A stretch of DNA of 64,000 bases from Oscheius sp. JU75 (taxonomy: Eukaryota > Nematoda > Chromadorea > Rhabditida > Rhabditidae): the NCBI GenBank assembly GCA_037178855.1, contig JASJZC010000007.1:3596001-3660000 (forward strand), written 5' to 3'. A model generated the notes under the pieces. It searched no databases. It saw nothing but the letters and a program-made list of their open reading frames with translations, and was not told the DNA's origin. Positions within the stretch are counted from its first letter, which is position 1; each line of letters starts with the position of its first letter. The position numbers and the translations under genes are program-made. Positions 11,801-27,570 of this stretch are shown one piece after another.

Positions 11801-14800
11801 GAATCCTCCTGGTTCTTGTCAGAACGGAGGTGTCGTCGATCCTTCTAATAACTCCACCTGCATCTGTCAAGTGGGATTCATTGGAGAATTGTAAGCTTGC
11901 AAAAATAGACAGAATAATTTTTAATTTTTTAGTTGCCAAAGCATTGTCTGCCAAAGCGGAGGCACTCCAGCAGGAACTTTCTGCGTCTGTCCTGCTGGCT
12001 CTTTCGGAACATTCTGCGAACTTTGTAAGCAGCTTGAATGATAGAGCCAACCTCTTTTAGACACCTGTCCTTCTCCCAACGTCACTCCCCCAGGCCCTGC
12101 CCAATTTGAGGGTAAAGCGATGGTCTTCGTTGTTGCTGCTCGACCAACAATGCAAGACGTTTGGACCCAGCTTGCCGCCAATGTAGCTGAATTCACACGA
12201 GACTGTCAACATCATTCTGCAAAGTGGATCAAGAGCTGGGTCTTGGTGACAATAAACGGCGATACGGACGATTTGATCGTCAATAGCCGCGATCCTAAAG
12301 ATTTTGTGACTGCTGTTCAAACTGTTGCTGGTAACCTGAGTGCCTACTCATCTACTAAAGATGACGTTTGTCATAGATATTTTCACAAGAATACTCGGTT
12401 TTAGAACTGTACTGTTAAAATTATGTCCGGACTGTTACTGGGAACATATTTTGCAGAGCCAAACTCCAACATCTACGTCTTCACAGATGCTAGTGGTTAC
12501 GATAACTTCACTGTTTATCCTCAACTGTTCGACAAAGTGTCGGAGTATCAGATCACTGTTAGTTTTTTCTAGATTTGTAAATAACTTCTATTCAGGTCAA
12601 TCTCATCCAAACCTCCCCATCAATCTGCACGACAGACGGAGCTCTTCCGAACTACATTCAAGAACTTGCCTGGATGACAAGTGGATTCTACTACATCAGT
12701 CCTGCCATCGATCAAATGCTGCTGTACATTACCGCTCAGTACAAAACTGGTGTCATCGGAGCTGTTGCCTCGGATGATTGCTCTAACAATAATCCGGCGA
12801 TCGGCTACATTGCCGTTGACAGTCAGACTCAGGCCATCACTCTTGCCGCTATTGGAGCCAACATTTCCAACGTGGAAGCTTTCCTTCCAGACGGAAGTTC
12901 CGCTCTTGCCGCATATTATCAAATTGTTTTGGTCCAACAGTCAAATCTCTGGCTTGTTCAGTACATGGCTGGTAATATTGTTTTTGATAGCAAATATCTA
13001 TTTTCAGCTTGTGAATTCGGAAAGGGATGGACTTCGTACACCACCTCTTGCCTGTCGTTTGGACATGATACTTTGGACTGGTACAATGCTTCTCGACAGT
13101 GTCATCAGAACGCTGGAGGATACCTGGTTGATATCAACAACGATAACAAAGATGATTTTGTCAAAAGTGAGATATTATTTAAATATTTCGAAGGAATTTT
13201 TTAGGACAAACGGGAGGAGCTGAAAACTGGATTGGTCTTTTCCGAAACGGTAACTCGTGGTATTGGGACGTACCTGACGGCAACGTTGCTCATCCTCTTG
13301 ATGTAAGAATTTAACAGAGATTACTAACAAAAAGTTTTCAAGACAAGCTACCAATACTGGTGTACCGACGGCGTTTGGCCGACCAACGATACCACCCAGG
13401 ACTGCGTCTACATGACAAAAACAGGATGCTGGAAGAACACTAACTGCAATGCCAAGATGCTCTACACTTGTCAGAAACATCGTTACGGACAGGGCTACTA
13501 CCCGCAAGATCCCAGTGCCAGTAAGTTTTAGATTAGATTAGAATATTCATTTGTCCAGATGGATCAAACATTGGTTATATACAATATGATGGGGAAAAAT
13601 TGGGGAGTAGCAGAGGGTTTCAGGAATTTTCTTACAGGAATAATATAGTTTGAAACACTCGAGGCTGTGCCTACATACCGGGACGTCTAGTAGAAACTCT
13701 GCTGTGAGAGCTAGGCTCCAATCACACCTAACTGGGTCGCAGAGAATCTACCCCCCTGCCGTAGTAGGTGCGCTATGAATTTATCGACATACGTGATACT
13801 GGTCTTCTTCCAGAACAGAGGTAGAGGTCGTAAACCATTTACCCTTCAGAGCTGCGCTCTGAAGGGTAAATGGCCTAAGTTACAGCTTTAACGTTTTCAC
13901 CGTCTTTTAGACGCAATCATGCCTGGAAGATGGCAGTTCAAGGTCTCGTCGAATACTGGCTCCTGTTACGCTCAGGTCAAGGCTCAGTCCGACATCCAGA
14001 TCTTCCAAGGATTTGTGACAGATCCTCACGATGACTTCCCGCACATGTTTGCCAACAGTGACTCGGGTTAGGGAAACTTTTGATCTAAATGAGTTTTGTT
14101 CAGCTAACAACTACGTGGCTATTGCACCGACTGGAATCAGTGCCTTCCAAGGCGACGGAATATACCAGTCGATGGAAGGAAATATCAACTATGCTCTGAT
14201 CGGATACAACAATTCTTTGCTGAATGCTCTTACTGTTGCCAACAGACCGTAAGAATCCTAGTCTAGAAGCAACTAAACGTGTTGCAGTTTCTGCGGCTAT
14301 TCCTACATCTCCCAAGCCTTTAGCTGCCCTGTTCCAATCCCCTACACGACATTCTTCATCAAATACTCTGGAATCGATCAACATGGATATGCATTCGATA
14401 GGTATATCGACTCTAAATGCAACAAATGGGGTAGGAAAGGTTTCAAACTAATTTTCAAAACTGTTTTCAGTCACTCAATGTTCCAACGACGGTTTCCTGT
14501 ACAACGGAGCCTGTGTGTGCCAACCTGGCTGGGCTGGAGATAGATGTAAAACCCCTATCTGTCAGAATGGAGGAGTACCCGATGGTGACAGTTGTACATG
14601 CGGTGGAGCCTACAGCGGAAAGTTCTGCGAACTACGTAAAAACCTTTATCTTCTGTTATTATCCATTTCAAGCACACTGTGAGCCTCCCGTTCCTTCCTC
14701 CTTCGCCACAACCGGACGCACTCTGGCAATCATGCTCGAAACTTCTTACGGTATGGGATCCACAATTTGGTTGATGCAGAGAAACCTGAAGGCTGCTTTG

Positions 14801-17160
14801 GATAGCATCCAGACCGATCCTACCACCCGTGGATGGTTCACGGAGTTCATTCTCTATCCCTTCGACTCCAGTAAACTGACTTTTATATCTTTCACATAAT
14901 GTTTTAGCAAGTGACATGAGCGCATGGTACCCAATCAAGGTTTCCTCGAACTCGGACGACATTGTTGATGCCCTGAAAACAATCCCTGTCGCAACATGTC
15001 CAGGAAACGGAACCTGTGATAGTTGCAAGTTTAACTTGTTGAAAGATATGAGCTGGTTTTAGTCTGTCCTCGTCCTTACCTGAAGGTCCTTGAGAATGTT
15101 CTGTCAATGCCTCAGTTCACTTATCCTGACTCTCTTGTGATGATTATCACGCAGTCCACTCCGGAAGATGCAGCCCAGTCCGACCGTTTGACTCAATTGC
15201 TGCAAGAAACGAGAGCGCAGGTTGGAAATTTAGTGTATTAATAAAAAAACAAAATTAAGATTAACTACATTCTGCCTGCTATCGATTCTCCGTGTGGAGA
15301 AGGCTGGGGCACAAACGGCGTGAATGCTATGTACAAAACTCTGCACTACAGTGATGGGAACATCTTTGTGGTACGTTTCTTGTATTCATAGCAAGAATGT
15401 CTTCGACTTTTAGATGTCGCCCACTGACGTTTGTCAAAACTTCATCGCACAGTACATTCCCACATTGTACAAGAGTGCAGCCGTAGAGTCTCAGCAGTAC
15501 CGTTCTTGCATGGACAATGATCTTCTCTTCCAAGTGAGATCAAATGTCGTCTGCTTTTAAATTCCATTTCAAGGTCGAACACGAGATGTACGAGTTCACC
15601 ATCGACTACTACATGCCTGCGACCACACCTCCGTTCACACTCACCCTTACGGACCCAGCTAATGATACCATCAGTTTACCTCCGAGTCTTATTATCAGTG
15701 ACAGCAACTATTTGGGAGTTATTAGGGTGAGTCTACGTGATATCATTATGTCTAAAACTACAGGTTAATGATACTGGAGCTACCAGAGCTGGAACCTACA
15801 GACTGAGCATCAAGGGTGGACAGAAGACAGATTATTGCTCTATCAACATCAAGGGTCGGTCATCTATTGAGGTCAGTTCAAAAACCTTTTGTAACTTAAA
15901 GCAACTTAGCTCTATCCCGGCTTTGTCTCATCTGACGATGGATACAATGGAGCTATCACTGATGGTGCTCACTATTCTCCTGTTCTTCGTAAATCTGAGA
16001 GATATTTCATTTCAATTACTTATTTCAGTGGAGACGAACGCGCTCGTTGTTCACGCTGCCGGATTGGATGATGCTAATGGAATGCTCTCCTACGCCCAGT
16101 TCATTGATATTAACAATGATGGACTGATTCATACCACGATAATGAAACGAAGAAATGCCGAATGTTCTTATGAATGGTACGGAAATCTTCCCATTGATTG
16201 GCAATATGAGGTATGTTCGATAAGAGAAAAGAAAGTACGCATTTTAGTCGCTTCTTGTCATCATCTACGGACGAGACGGAAGAGGAGCCAACTTCCACAG
16301 AAACTACTATGTCACGGGCGTATCAAACAGACCAGCGGTGCCTCGTAAGTTCGGCTCAGTCCATGATACATGAGTTCATTCAGCCCCACCAATCTCTCAG
16401 GAGTGTAGAACGAGACTTCAAACCTCGCTTCAGCAAGACTTTATATTCATGATTGACTCTTCTTTGAAAAACGACCAGACGACGTTCAATCAAATCAAGG
16501 CTTTTGCTTCTAGTGTTATGACGCCTTACAAGTTCTCTCCCAACTTTACTCAAACAGCAGCTCTAACTGTTGCTGATCAAGCTTACGGAGGATTTTCGTT
16601 CTTGGCTGCAACAAACTGGGGTCTTTGGAACACTTACGTTAACAATCTGACGTATTCGGGACAATCAGGACAGAACACTGCTAGGTAGGATGCATGGACA
16701 ATAGCGGAAAACACGCTTCTTTAGTGGATTCAATTATATTATCGACAACTACACTTCATCTAACCAGGGCTACCGCAGTGGTTCGAATGTTCGCCACTCG
16801 ATCATCTACATCACTAATACCAAGTGAGCTCTTTCGAAGTAGAGTATACCCGTTTCAGTCCAACTGATGCTGATCCACAGAAGGTTCCTTACACTCTTCG
16901 GCGCTCAGGGCAGTTTGGAGTTGGAGTAATTGCTTATAACACCGTAAGCAAAAAACATGTACACGATGAGCATTGCTTTAGCCTGTGACGGACCAATTGA
17001 AGGCTATTGCCGGATCTGACAAGTGTATCTATGGAGCCAACTCTCTAATGGACTTGAACAACTACGGAGCTAACTTTGTCCAGCAGTTTTCTTGCTAGTA
17101 TGTTTCTTTTAAGAAAGTAAGCAGCTTTATTTCAGCAATATCCCTATTTGCGGAATGTAA
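8843..17160 (+). CDS. Large secreted EGF / VWA-like / C-type lectin protein, IRG-7-like
   Basis: Thirty-nine exons from 8843-8897 to 17136-17160 sum to 6393 nt, exactly 2130 residues plus TAA. A signal peptide ([16 protein letters not shown]) is followed by a dibasic KRTKRS site that may be cleaved. Domains in order: an EGF-like remnant (about residues 70-85), a beta-rich region, two EGF-like repeats (exon 10083-10310), a VWA-like domain (about 377-560), a second EGF pair (exons 11494-12024), a VWA-like domain (about 857-1130), a C-type lectin domain (about 1135-1280; exons 13008-13520, with the WIGL and WCTDG...DCVYM pattern), more EGF (exon 14471-14635), a third VWA-like domain, and a C-terminal VWA-like domain with FMIDSS at 16400-16500. 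This architecture is that of nematode IRG-7-type proteins, which are linked to pathogen response and longevity in C. elegans. Orthology is inferred. AATAAA is at 17183-17188. Intron 13521-13910 is unusually long. Confidence 0.93.
13837..13875. repeat. Perfect 18-bp inverted repeat with 3-nt loop inside an intron
   Basis: The arms CCATTTACCCTTCAGAGC and GCTCTGAAGGGTAAATGG are fully complementary around a TGC loop. It sits in intron 13521-13910 of the IRG-7-like gene, about 390 nt in a gene whose other introns are mostly 35-60 nt. The extra sequence may be a small inserted element; no target-site duplication or transposase is visible. Confidence 0.9.
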
Positions 17161-17244
17161 CAAGAGATCGGCGCTACTCGAGAATAAATATATCGTTTTG
17201 CTATGCCTTACAGATTATCCCATTCGTCGTAGGCCGACGAAGCT

Positions 17245-17888
17245 TCATAATGCTCGTCTGTCGACGGTTTTTTCTTTAGTGCTAACTGGTTCTGAAAATG
17301 TGGTTTCTTCATAGAAGTCATAGAAAACTACTTGTTCGCGCTCAAACTGCCAGCTCTCGTAGTCCTTGAGAGTGACCTGTACGAAAGAAGTGACATAGTG
17401 CTGCTCCTCGGTCCGTTGATACTTCTGAAGAAGATCCAAAGCTAGGTCTTTCAGCTCGGAGAGGTTCAAAGCCTCACACTCTCCAACGAGTCTAAACGGT
17501 ATTCTACTACTTAAGTTTGTAAAACTCACTTGGCCAGATCATCAGGTTTACTGGGAAGAGCGAGGGAAGGAACAAATTTTTCCTTCTTCAGACGAAGGTA
17601 CGCCAATATGTGACGAAAGGTTTTGGCGTCTCGGTCAAGGTAGTAATTACCTCCCTTCAAAGGTTCTTGCCATACGAAACAGCGATTGAAACTCACTTTG
17701 TCAGTAGCGATTGGTTTAACTGTACCCGGTTTGAACCATTCGGCTAGTTTGGAACGAGGATCGGCCAGCAAATCGGTTCTTCGAACCTCAAATAGAATGA
17801 AACCCTTATATAAGCTCCAACTCACAGTGTACTTTTTACCGCCTACATTAATGTTAAGAATATCGTCGGCATGCTTGGTTCGGGACAT
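17245..17888 (-). CDS. KCTD-type BTB/POZ (T1) domain protein
   Basis: Exons 17826-17888, 17697-17786, 17530-17654 and 17245-17491 give 174 residues. The N-terminus carries the T1/BTB signature: ILNINVGGKKYT, then VRRTDLLADPRSKLAEWF, then NYYLDRDAKTFRHILAYLR, as in KCTD proteins, which assemble as oligomers and often act as Cullin-3 adaptors or channel partners. The C-terminal half has no family I can name. Two introns (17787-17825, 39 nt, and 17655-17696, 42 nt) are multiples of three without stops, so unspliced forms would stay in frame; splicing is chosen because it restores the T1 motif. The ATG sits right after a 3' splice site (CTGTTTCAG), suggesting trans-splicing or a 5'UTR intron; an in-frame upstream ATG at 17972 exists. 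It is convergent with the IRG-7-like gene. Confidence 0.88.
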
Positions 17889-20347
17889 CTGAAACAGAAA
17901 AAGAACTATTAACAGGGAGAGATTAGGAGCTGAGAACTTATAATAGGGGCGAAAGGAGTCAATAAGGCGCACTTGGTCTCAGGAACATCGAAGCGTTTCC
18001 GGTCATAGGGCAGCCCAGGCTTTTATTACGAATGACCCATAGGCTAGCCGTTCAGATGATGTAGGTGTTTTGAAAAAGAACTATTGGATATAACAAAAGT
18101 AGAAATACGACCAGTGTTGATTAATGCCGAGCTCAGAATGCGGCCAAGCCCAATTTCTTCCCAACAGGTAGCAATTTTCCTGCTATTATATGTTTCTCAT
18201 GAAGATAAACGTTTCCTTTCAGTTGACGACAACTACCAGCCTGCATCTCTGCCGTCCAGCTGATCAATAATTAGTTTTTGCTTAGGGACGTACCCGAAGA
18301 CATTTAGAACGTAATGCCCTGCATCCTGGCCCCTCGGAAAGCCTCCGCAACGGTCGGCGTCGCAAGGCTGCGCAGGAGCTTGACTCACAGAGCTCTCCAG
18401 GAATCTCTACTATACATTCGGATAGAAACTTTACCTTTATCTTTGGGGACTAACAGTTTTCCGAGAATTGCAACAGGTGCAAAATAATTCAGCACAGTTG
18501 CACCCTGGGGTAACTGAAGACATATAGGAAGTATTCGTGTTTTTCGGAATCAAATGTTCTAAAGGGCAGAAGTAACGTTGCGCTTCTAAATAGTTGTTAC
18601 GTAAACATTGCTAGCTACAGATTCAGTAAACAAGTCAATGACGATTCTTCGGCATCAGAAAACTCACTTCCACTTCGACAGAAGATAAAGTGTTCCTATT
18701 GTTGATTCGCGACCTGAAAAGTAACGTTTTAGAATTAAGTTCGCAGTTTCAAGCAAGTCTGTGAGGTTGTGGCCCCTGTGCGATATCTCTCGCGCAAAAT
18801 ATCATATTGAATGCGAGTCTCTCTCTCTCTGTTGGCTATGGTCGCCAGTGTTGACACATGTAGTTTGACGAGATGTTTCAGCAGTTTGCGCTTGACTCCC
18901 ATGGATCGCTACTCTACGCACGAGTGCGACGAAGCTGAGGGAAGAGTTCTACCCACAGATACAAAGTGCTCATAGACAAATGGGGTCCAGCTGAGGGTGA
19001 AGTACTGTTTTTGTGTCTAAAGAACAATTATTGCGTTCGCGGACGCGAGGATGTGATTTCTCGGGATTGGTGCTAGACTCTTTTCCACGCCTGCACCGCT
19101 GACCATGAACCAGCTGTTACCCGTTTTTCTCTGTATTACAATACATTAGCCCAGATTTTCCTATTCACCTCGGTAGGACAATCCTAGCGGCATTACAACG
19201 TCTTGCAAACACAATGATTCGTGGAATCGTCGGCCTACTAGCACCGGGTGCGCGGAGCTCACGATGAGATACTTAGGCGCTGGAGCCTCGAGAGACGTAG
19301 CTCAAGTCTCGGCAAATAGAAACACACAAAAAGTCCAATGGCTGCCGACGCTTTGAACCATTAAAATATTCTGCAATTATGTTTGCTTTATTTGACATTT
19401 CAGTTTGTGATTTCTTATGAGAGACTTTGGTATTCGATGAACCAACCAATAAGTGTCATCTTGAACACGTTAGTTTATCTTTAGCCGACAAACATGGAAT
19501 CAGTTGTTTTGTTAGTGGGCAAGACAAGCATGGGCAGGATGACTCATCACCTTTCCGGGAACTGTGCGCCAAAAACGTGAATCACGTTTCGAGGATTGCG
19601 GGGCGCCTATTCAGAAGTTTCTTCTTGGAACAGCGGTTCAAAATAAAAACCGAAGACGCAACTATCTGAGTAATTCTGTTTCGGGAAAGAAACGAAAGTA
19701 GGTACAATTCGGTAACTGTCAACGATAGAAAGTACCTATTTAAATCGAGACCTCGTGATAATATCTAAACATCTAATAATCCTGTGTATGGTTCATGCAA
19801 CAGTTTGATCCGTGTAAATAAAGTGCTCACGCAGCGCCGATGTAGATTTCAAAATAGATTCACGCTGACTTAGCGGCTCGTACGCTAATGTTTGTCCAAA
19901 AGGACACCGGAACGACAAGCTTGAGGACAGATGCTCTTTGAGGACCAGGGAACGTCTTGACTAATAAAATAGCGAACAGTGGGGAAGCAAAACTTGAAGA
20001 AGAGTCTTATCTTAAAAAGCATGTAACATCACTTTTGAAGATCTTAAAGCTTCGCGTTTCAGAGTACGATTGTTTCTGCCAAAAAAAAGGTTTCTTTTAT
20101 CTGAAGGCAGCCGGTTTGTTCCCTATTTGCACAATCTTGCATCGCAGAGGCTTCATTCGAAACAAAAACATCATTTTGATATGCATCAGTTATCCAACTG
20201 CTATTTTTAAATGATGAGAGTAAAAATAGTTACTTTCATTATTTGGCGCGCATAGTTCTTATCGTAAACGTACATGATTGCAATGTGGACGTTTTTCATG
20301 AGACTATGCACATTTAGTGCCCTAAGCTCGATTTCTGAGAAAACAGT
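17889..20347. other. Gene-free region upstream of actin
   Basis: I see no convincing gene in these 2.4 kb. There is a short CT-rich run near 18822-18834 (CTCTCTCTCTCT). Open frames at 19427-19669 and 19957-20214 have neither splice partners nor recognisable motifs and are treated as chance. The right part probably holds distal actin control elements. Confidence 0.5.
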
Positions 20348-20478
20348 CCCTTTTTGGAAATGGGCGTATCCTTCCTCAACCAATGGCAGGCCTTCGTTGC
20401 TAGCGCGGAGCGCCCTTGCGGTATATAAACGAGGGGCGGGCACAGAAGGCACTAGTTCGCTAGGTCCAAGCAGACATC
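20348..20478 (+). promoter_or_regulatory. Actin core promoter (TATA, CCAAT, CArG-like)
   Basis: A TATA element TATATAAA is at 20422-20429, 57 bp before the actin ATG, followed by a GC box-like GGGGCGGGC. CCAAT is at 20380-20384 and a CArG-like CCCTTTTTGG at 20348-20357 (one mismatch to CC(A/T)6GG, the SRF site used by muscle actin genes in animals). Positions are seen; function is inferred from known actin promoters. Confidence 0.6.
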
Positions 20479-23125
<2,647 letters not shown>

Positions 23126-24333
23126 GCGTCTCAGATACTTCTCTTTCTATGTACTATATCTGTGTCTTTTCTTGTTCCTTGCTAGACTGGGTCTCACTGT
23201 TGATACTATCCTCGGTAGTAGTCTCTTTAGCATCAGTATCTGTCCACGTCTAGTTAGCGACAAGTCCAAAGGCGCTGGTTCTCCCCGTCGCGTCATAATT
23301 TTTCTCATTCACGCTCACGAGATTTGCAATACGTTGGAAAATAATAAATTTTAACTTCTAGTTCTCTTCTGTGGTTGTTGTTTTGAACCATCTTCGGCTA
23401 TAATCCGGCACTCTTCTGGGAAATTCGACCGGTTATTTGCTTCTAATCGTCTGCCAAAGAGGCCAATTATACCAGCCGATCCGTAACAAAATACTCCGTG
23501 AATATCTTACGCGATTAAATCTCTGCCATCTGCTGTGAGTCCTTAACGCATCAATGACATTCAAAGTGGGTAGATAAACAGAGACAAGCGTCGAGCGCGG
23601 TTCTCTAAAGACAACGTTCTTGCTCTTGTGCTCAGCGAATTGGCACTGGTATGTCGCCTTGAGTGCTGAGCGTTGTCATCAGGAGACAAGAGAAGTAGGC
23701 AAATATAACTGCTCTAAACTTGAAAAGAACGGGTGGAATAGTTGTCATAAGTAATTCAATAAACTAATTTCTGATACTCTTTTTATATCAACTCCATTCA
23801 TAAGGCATGGGGCCCTCTGGCTAACAGTCATTATGGATTCAAACCGAAATTTCTTGATTTGCCGAGCGATGAAATTTTCATGAGTCTAGCCGTTCGGCGT
23901 TCCTGCTGCTATAGTTCATTACCGGCAAGGACCACAAGGGATTTTGAAGCAACAAAAAACACATTGAGAATTACCAAAGATACTCGCTCAAAAAATAATA
24001 GGACTAACCAAATGTTCTCTTTCACAGTCCGGAAAATCTGGAAATAAAAGTGACTAGATTTCATTTTTCAGATGCATGAGACCTTCCCAAAAAAATTCAA
24101 GCAGTTGTTATTTAGTTTTCAAAAAATTATATCGTTAATACCAGTTGCAAACCTTTTGTAGAATTTGCGATTTAACATGTCTTCAAACGAATTCATATAG
24201 TCTCATCAGGTACTGTAACTGTAATTAATTGTACGCAGGGGCTACGCTATGTTTATATTTGAAGCGGGTCTTCAAACTTGTTTCATTAACAATTTCTTTA
24301 TTTAATTAGTATTTTCAGAAGCTGTTATACCAA
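23126..24333. other. Actin 3' region and intergenic DNA
   Basis: The first 220 bases are the actin 3'UTR up to AATAAA at 23343-23348. The remaining kilobase has no supported gene; the ORF at 23859-24047 is short and without motifs. A 3' splice site (ATTTTCAG) ends at about 24318 and may be the trans-splice site of the next gene. Confidence 0.6.
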
Positions 24334-27278
24334 ATGGGAGAGATAAACCTGTTCTGCAAATCTCGAACGGGTGACATCACTGGGAAATTGTTGGAAAACG
24401 AAACTGTAAGTTTCAGGTCGATTGTTATGGAGAATTACAGATTTACTGTATTGGAGGTTCTAGAACAGACATATTTCTTGGAACTGACCAAGGAAGGCTA
24501 TTACGTTTCAACCTGATCAACAACAAGTATAAAATAGCAGAAGCGCGACAATTTCCAACCGTAATTTTTTCATGCTTTGCATTTCATTTCGATAACTTCC
24601 AGAAAAAAGCCATCACAACAATTGAGCTAGCTTCAGCACTGAACTCTTTATTTATTATATGTAGATTGGAATTCTTCATAGTCGCTTTAGATGACTTCAA
24701 GATAGAAATCGCTGTTTATTTTCGTCTAACTCCTGGTTCAGATTACACCCGCATATTCTGAAGTCACTCGTTTTGCTCTAAATGTCAATCCGACTACGAA
24801 CGATCCTTTTGCAGTTCCTACCGCTTTTGCACAAACCAAAAAAGGAATTTCTGTTGTTGAAGTGACCGAACGGGGAGCCAGGAAGAAGTTCTTCTATGAA
24901 ACTGGAATGCCTGTTAGAAGTCTTGCGTATTCAAAGTGGGTTCATTTCGTTTTATTTAAAACAAAATTCCGTTAGAGATACGATATGCTACGCCCTAGAA
25001 CATCACTATCTTGCTTTGAACACAATAACACGGCAGCCAATACGACTTTTCCAACACGACTGTCCAACGCCTTGCATCTCTCCAGTTGGTCCCGTGAGTA
25101 AATCAACCTTATATTTTCAATGATTTAGGATGAGTATCTTGTGCGTTCGTCATCGGGACTCTCCATTTTTGTCAACGGAGACGGAACATCGTCGAAACCA
25201 CCATGTGTTCTGTCGACGGTGAAAGGACCCCTCTTCTTCAAAGAACCTTACATAATACATTGTGATCGTACCAAACTTGCTATTCAGGAGTAAGTAATGC
25301 ATATTTTGATGCAAACAGCTTATATCCAGTTGCTTCACTCAACGTACTGAGGAGTTTCCGTTCGGAAAAATTGACGCCGTTAACTACATTGAAGGACAGA
25401 TTGTTATTGTGAACAACGGGACCGAGCTCCTAACGATTGGAGAGACTCCAACTGAAGAAACAGTAAAACTTTATTGGTTGTGTTTAAACTCTGAATCAGA
25501 TATCGTCTCTTATGGAAAGAAAACAGTATGCCCAAGCTATGGACCTTTTACAAAAATCGATAGCTGGAAACCATGACGAGGAACTCATTCAATTGTTGGC
25601 AAAGTGCAGTGAAAGAAGTGCTATTGAAGAAATCAAAGCATTGAATTTTGAAGGGGCAGCAACAAATCTGCTTGCTTGTAGCATGGACTGTAGAGAGGTA
25701 AGAGCCGAGTTTCGTCTATTAACTGTTTCAGATTGTCGAAAAGCTTGATTGCCATAAAGAAGAAGTCGGAGATTACTTCTTGCCGTTTCTGAAAAATTTT
25801 TTCCTTTTTGTCAGAGACGATCCGAACTTTTACAATCAAAAACTGGTCAGTATCACTTCGTTCATTTATGAATACTTGTACAGTTTATCGATTATCAACT
25901 TCTTCGAACATGTTATCAACTCAAATGTGTCGAAGAGTTAGATGAGGTGCAAGATTTCACTCCGGAACCAATTGAAGCAGCTGAGCTCTATACGAAGAAT
26001 AACGAAGTTCGAAGAGCTGCGGATCTCCTCTTTGAAGCCGAAAAGTATGATGATGCTCTGCCGCTATACATCAAAATTGGGGTCATTCTTGATGCATCCC
26101 ACTTGAGACCACTGCTTTTCAAAATTGAAAAGTTTGTTCTAAACCTGCAATAGTTAACTCAATTTTTCAGAAGTCCTGATAACCTAAACTACCTGCCGTT
26201 TTTTAGTTTACTCGCACCTTTCTTTCCAACAGAAATCATGCAGGTACGAGTTTTTGGTATTTAATTTTTACGTAACTTTTAGATGCTTAGACAAATTAAT
26301 CTTCCACTGCCTGATGTACAATACGCTTTGAGAGGACTCCCGGTCTGGGAAGAATATCTGGAAAAACAGGCTACTAGCGATGCAGTAACTTTGGAGTTGG
26401 CCATTGAGTATGTTTCTTCTATCGAAGCTGGAGGTATCATTTAATCAAATTTTTACTACGTTTTCAGACTCCACTAAAAGAACGAAGTTGAGACAACTTG
26501 TTCTGCATGCCAACGATCAAATCCTTTCCAAAGTTAAAACGTTCATGGATACGGAACTGTTTGTGGTAGAGATGCTTCTTTGTAGAGCTCAGGTACAGTT
26601 CTGCTTTTGTTATTTTTTGAGAAGAAATACAGGATAACCCGGGAGCAACTTTGAACGATCTTCTGACTATTCACAAAGACACCGATGCTGCCGAACTCTT
26701 GTCTGCACGATTTGCGAGATCTCATCCAGATGTCGCTCTTCGATTGCTGAAGGCCTATTTGGATGACAAGTAAGTCGAGTTTTACTTTTGCATCATTTCT
26801 GATGTTGTCGAACATATTCCTCCTCCGTCAACCGAATTGGAAGACTACTTGCTCACGTTGGCAACAACTTTGATCCAGAGGACCTGCTCTCCAAGTTGCC
26901 GGATGACATGACTATTCATGAGGTAGGAATTTTGTTTGTACTATCAAAAATACTCTTTAGCTTTCTTCCTTCCTGAAAACGTCTGTAATCAACAAAACCG
27001 AAGCGAACATTGTGGCGAAGCTTTCATTAGCGGCAGCCAAAAAGGTATCGGAGATCGAGGAAAAAGTTAAGGAGAACCACAATCCGTATGTAGAGGTAGG
27101 CTCCACACTTTTACTTTGAAAGGATATGTTTCAGCTAAACGACCATTCTCAATGTCCTGTCTGCTACCGACCTCTCAACTACGGAGAGCCACTGACCATG
27201 TTGCCAACACGCTTCATTGTACATAGCAAATGTTACAAACATCCTCATCTGTGTCCAGTTACCAACACCTTATTTTAA
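24334..27278 (+). CDS. TGFBRAP1/Vps3-like (Vps39 family) CORVET/HOPS tethering subunit
   Basis: Seventeen exons sum to 770 residues: 24334-24405, 24441-24560, 24603-24713, 24742-24935, 24976-25093, 25129-25289, 25330-25462, 25500-25697, 25732-25845, 25884-26131, 26171-26243, 26283-26433, 26468-26592, 26633-26769, 26844-26922, 26961-27095, 27135-27278. The N-terminus is a CNH beta-propeller (ELASALNSLFI and TRFALNVNP blocks align with human TGFBRAP1), the middle is a helical clathrin-repeat-like solenoid, and the C-terminus has FDPEDLLSKLPDD followed by a zinc-binding CPVCYRPL...FIVHSKC motif. Such subunits link Rab5/Rab7 to endosome and lysosome fusion. TGFBRAP1 fits better than VPS39, but the two are paralogous. 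Intron 24714-24741 is only 28 nt and is needed to avoid a stop. AATAAA at 27327-27332. Confidence 0.85.
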
Positions 27279-27570
27279 GTACGGGCTCCAGCTGTGATTA
27301 CGTTCGGTCCTGCCAAATATGTGTGCAATAAATTACTTGTAAACAAGTGCCAATAAACTATTGCATTCGTATTTTGGTGTCAGAAAAAAGGTTTCTTCGG
27401 TTACAAGATTGATTGTCCGCAGTACCTAGACAAATTTATTAGTGGCGCGCGCTGTTTAGCCCAGTCCACGCATTGCACGTTGGTTCAAACGTGTCATAGA
27501 ATGCGCTTTATATTCGTCTTATATTACTCTACAAGATTTTAGCGAATTTGTCCATTAGTTGCATTTCAGT

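Noticed and set aside
11509-12060. 183-codon plus-strand ORF in another frame
   Set aside because: It crosses an intron of the IRG-7-like gene and lacks the EGF and VWA-like motifs of the correct frame.
14555-15028. 157-codon minus-strand ORF
   Set aside because: It is opposite well-supported exons and a splice junction of the IRG-7-like gene, with no motif of its own.
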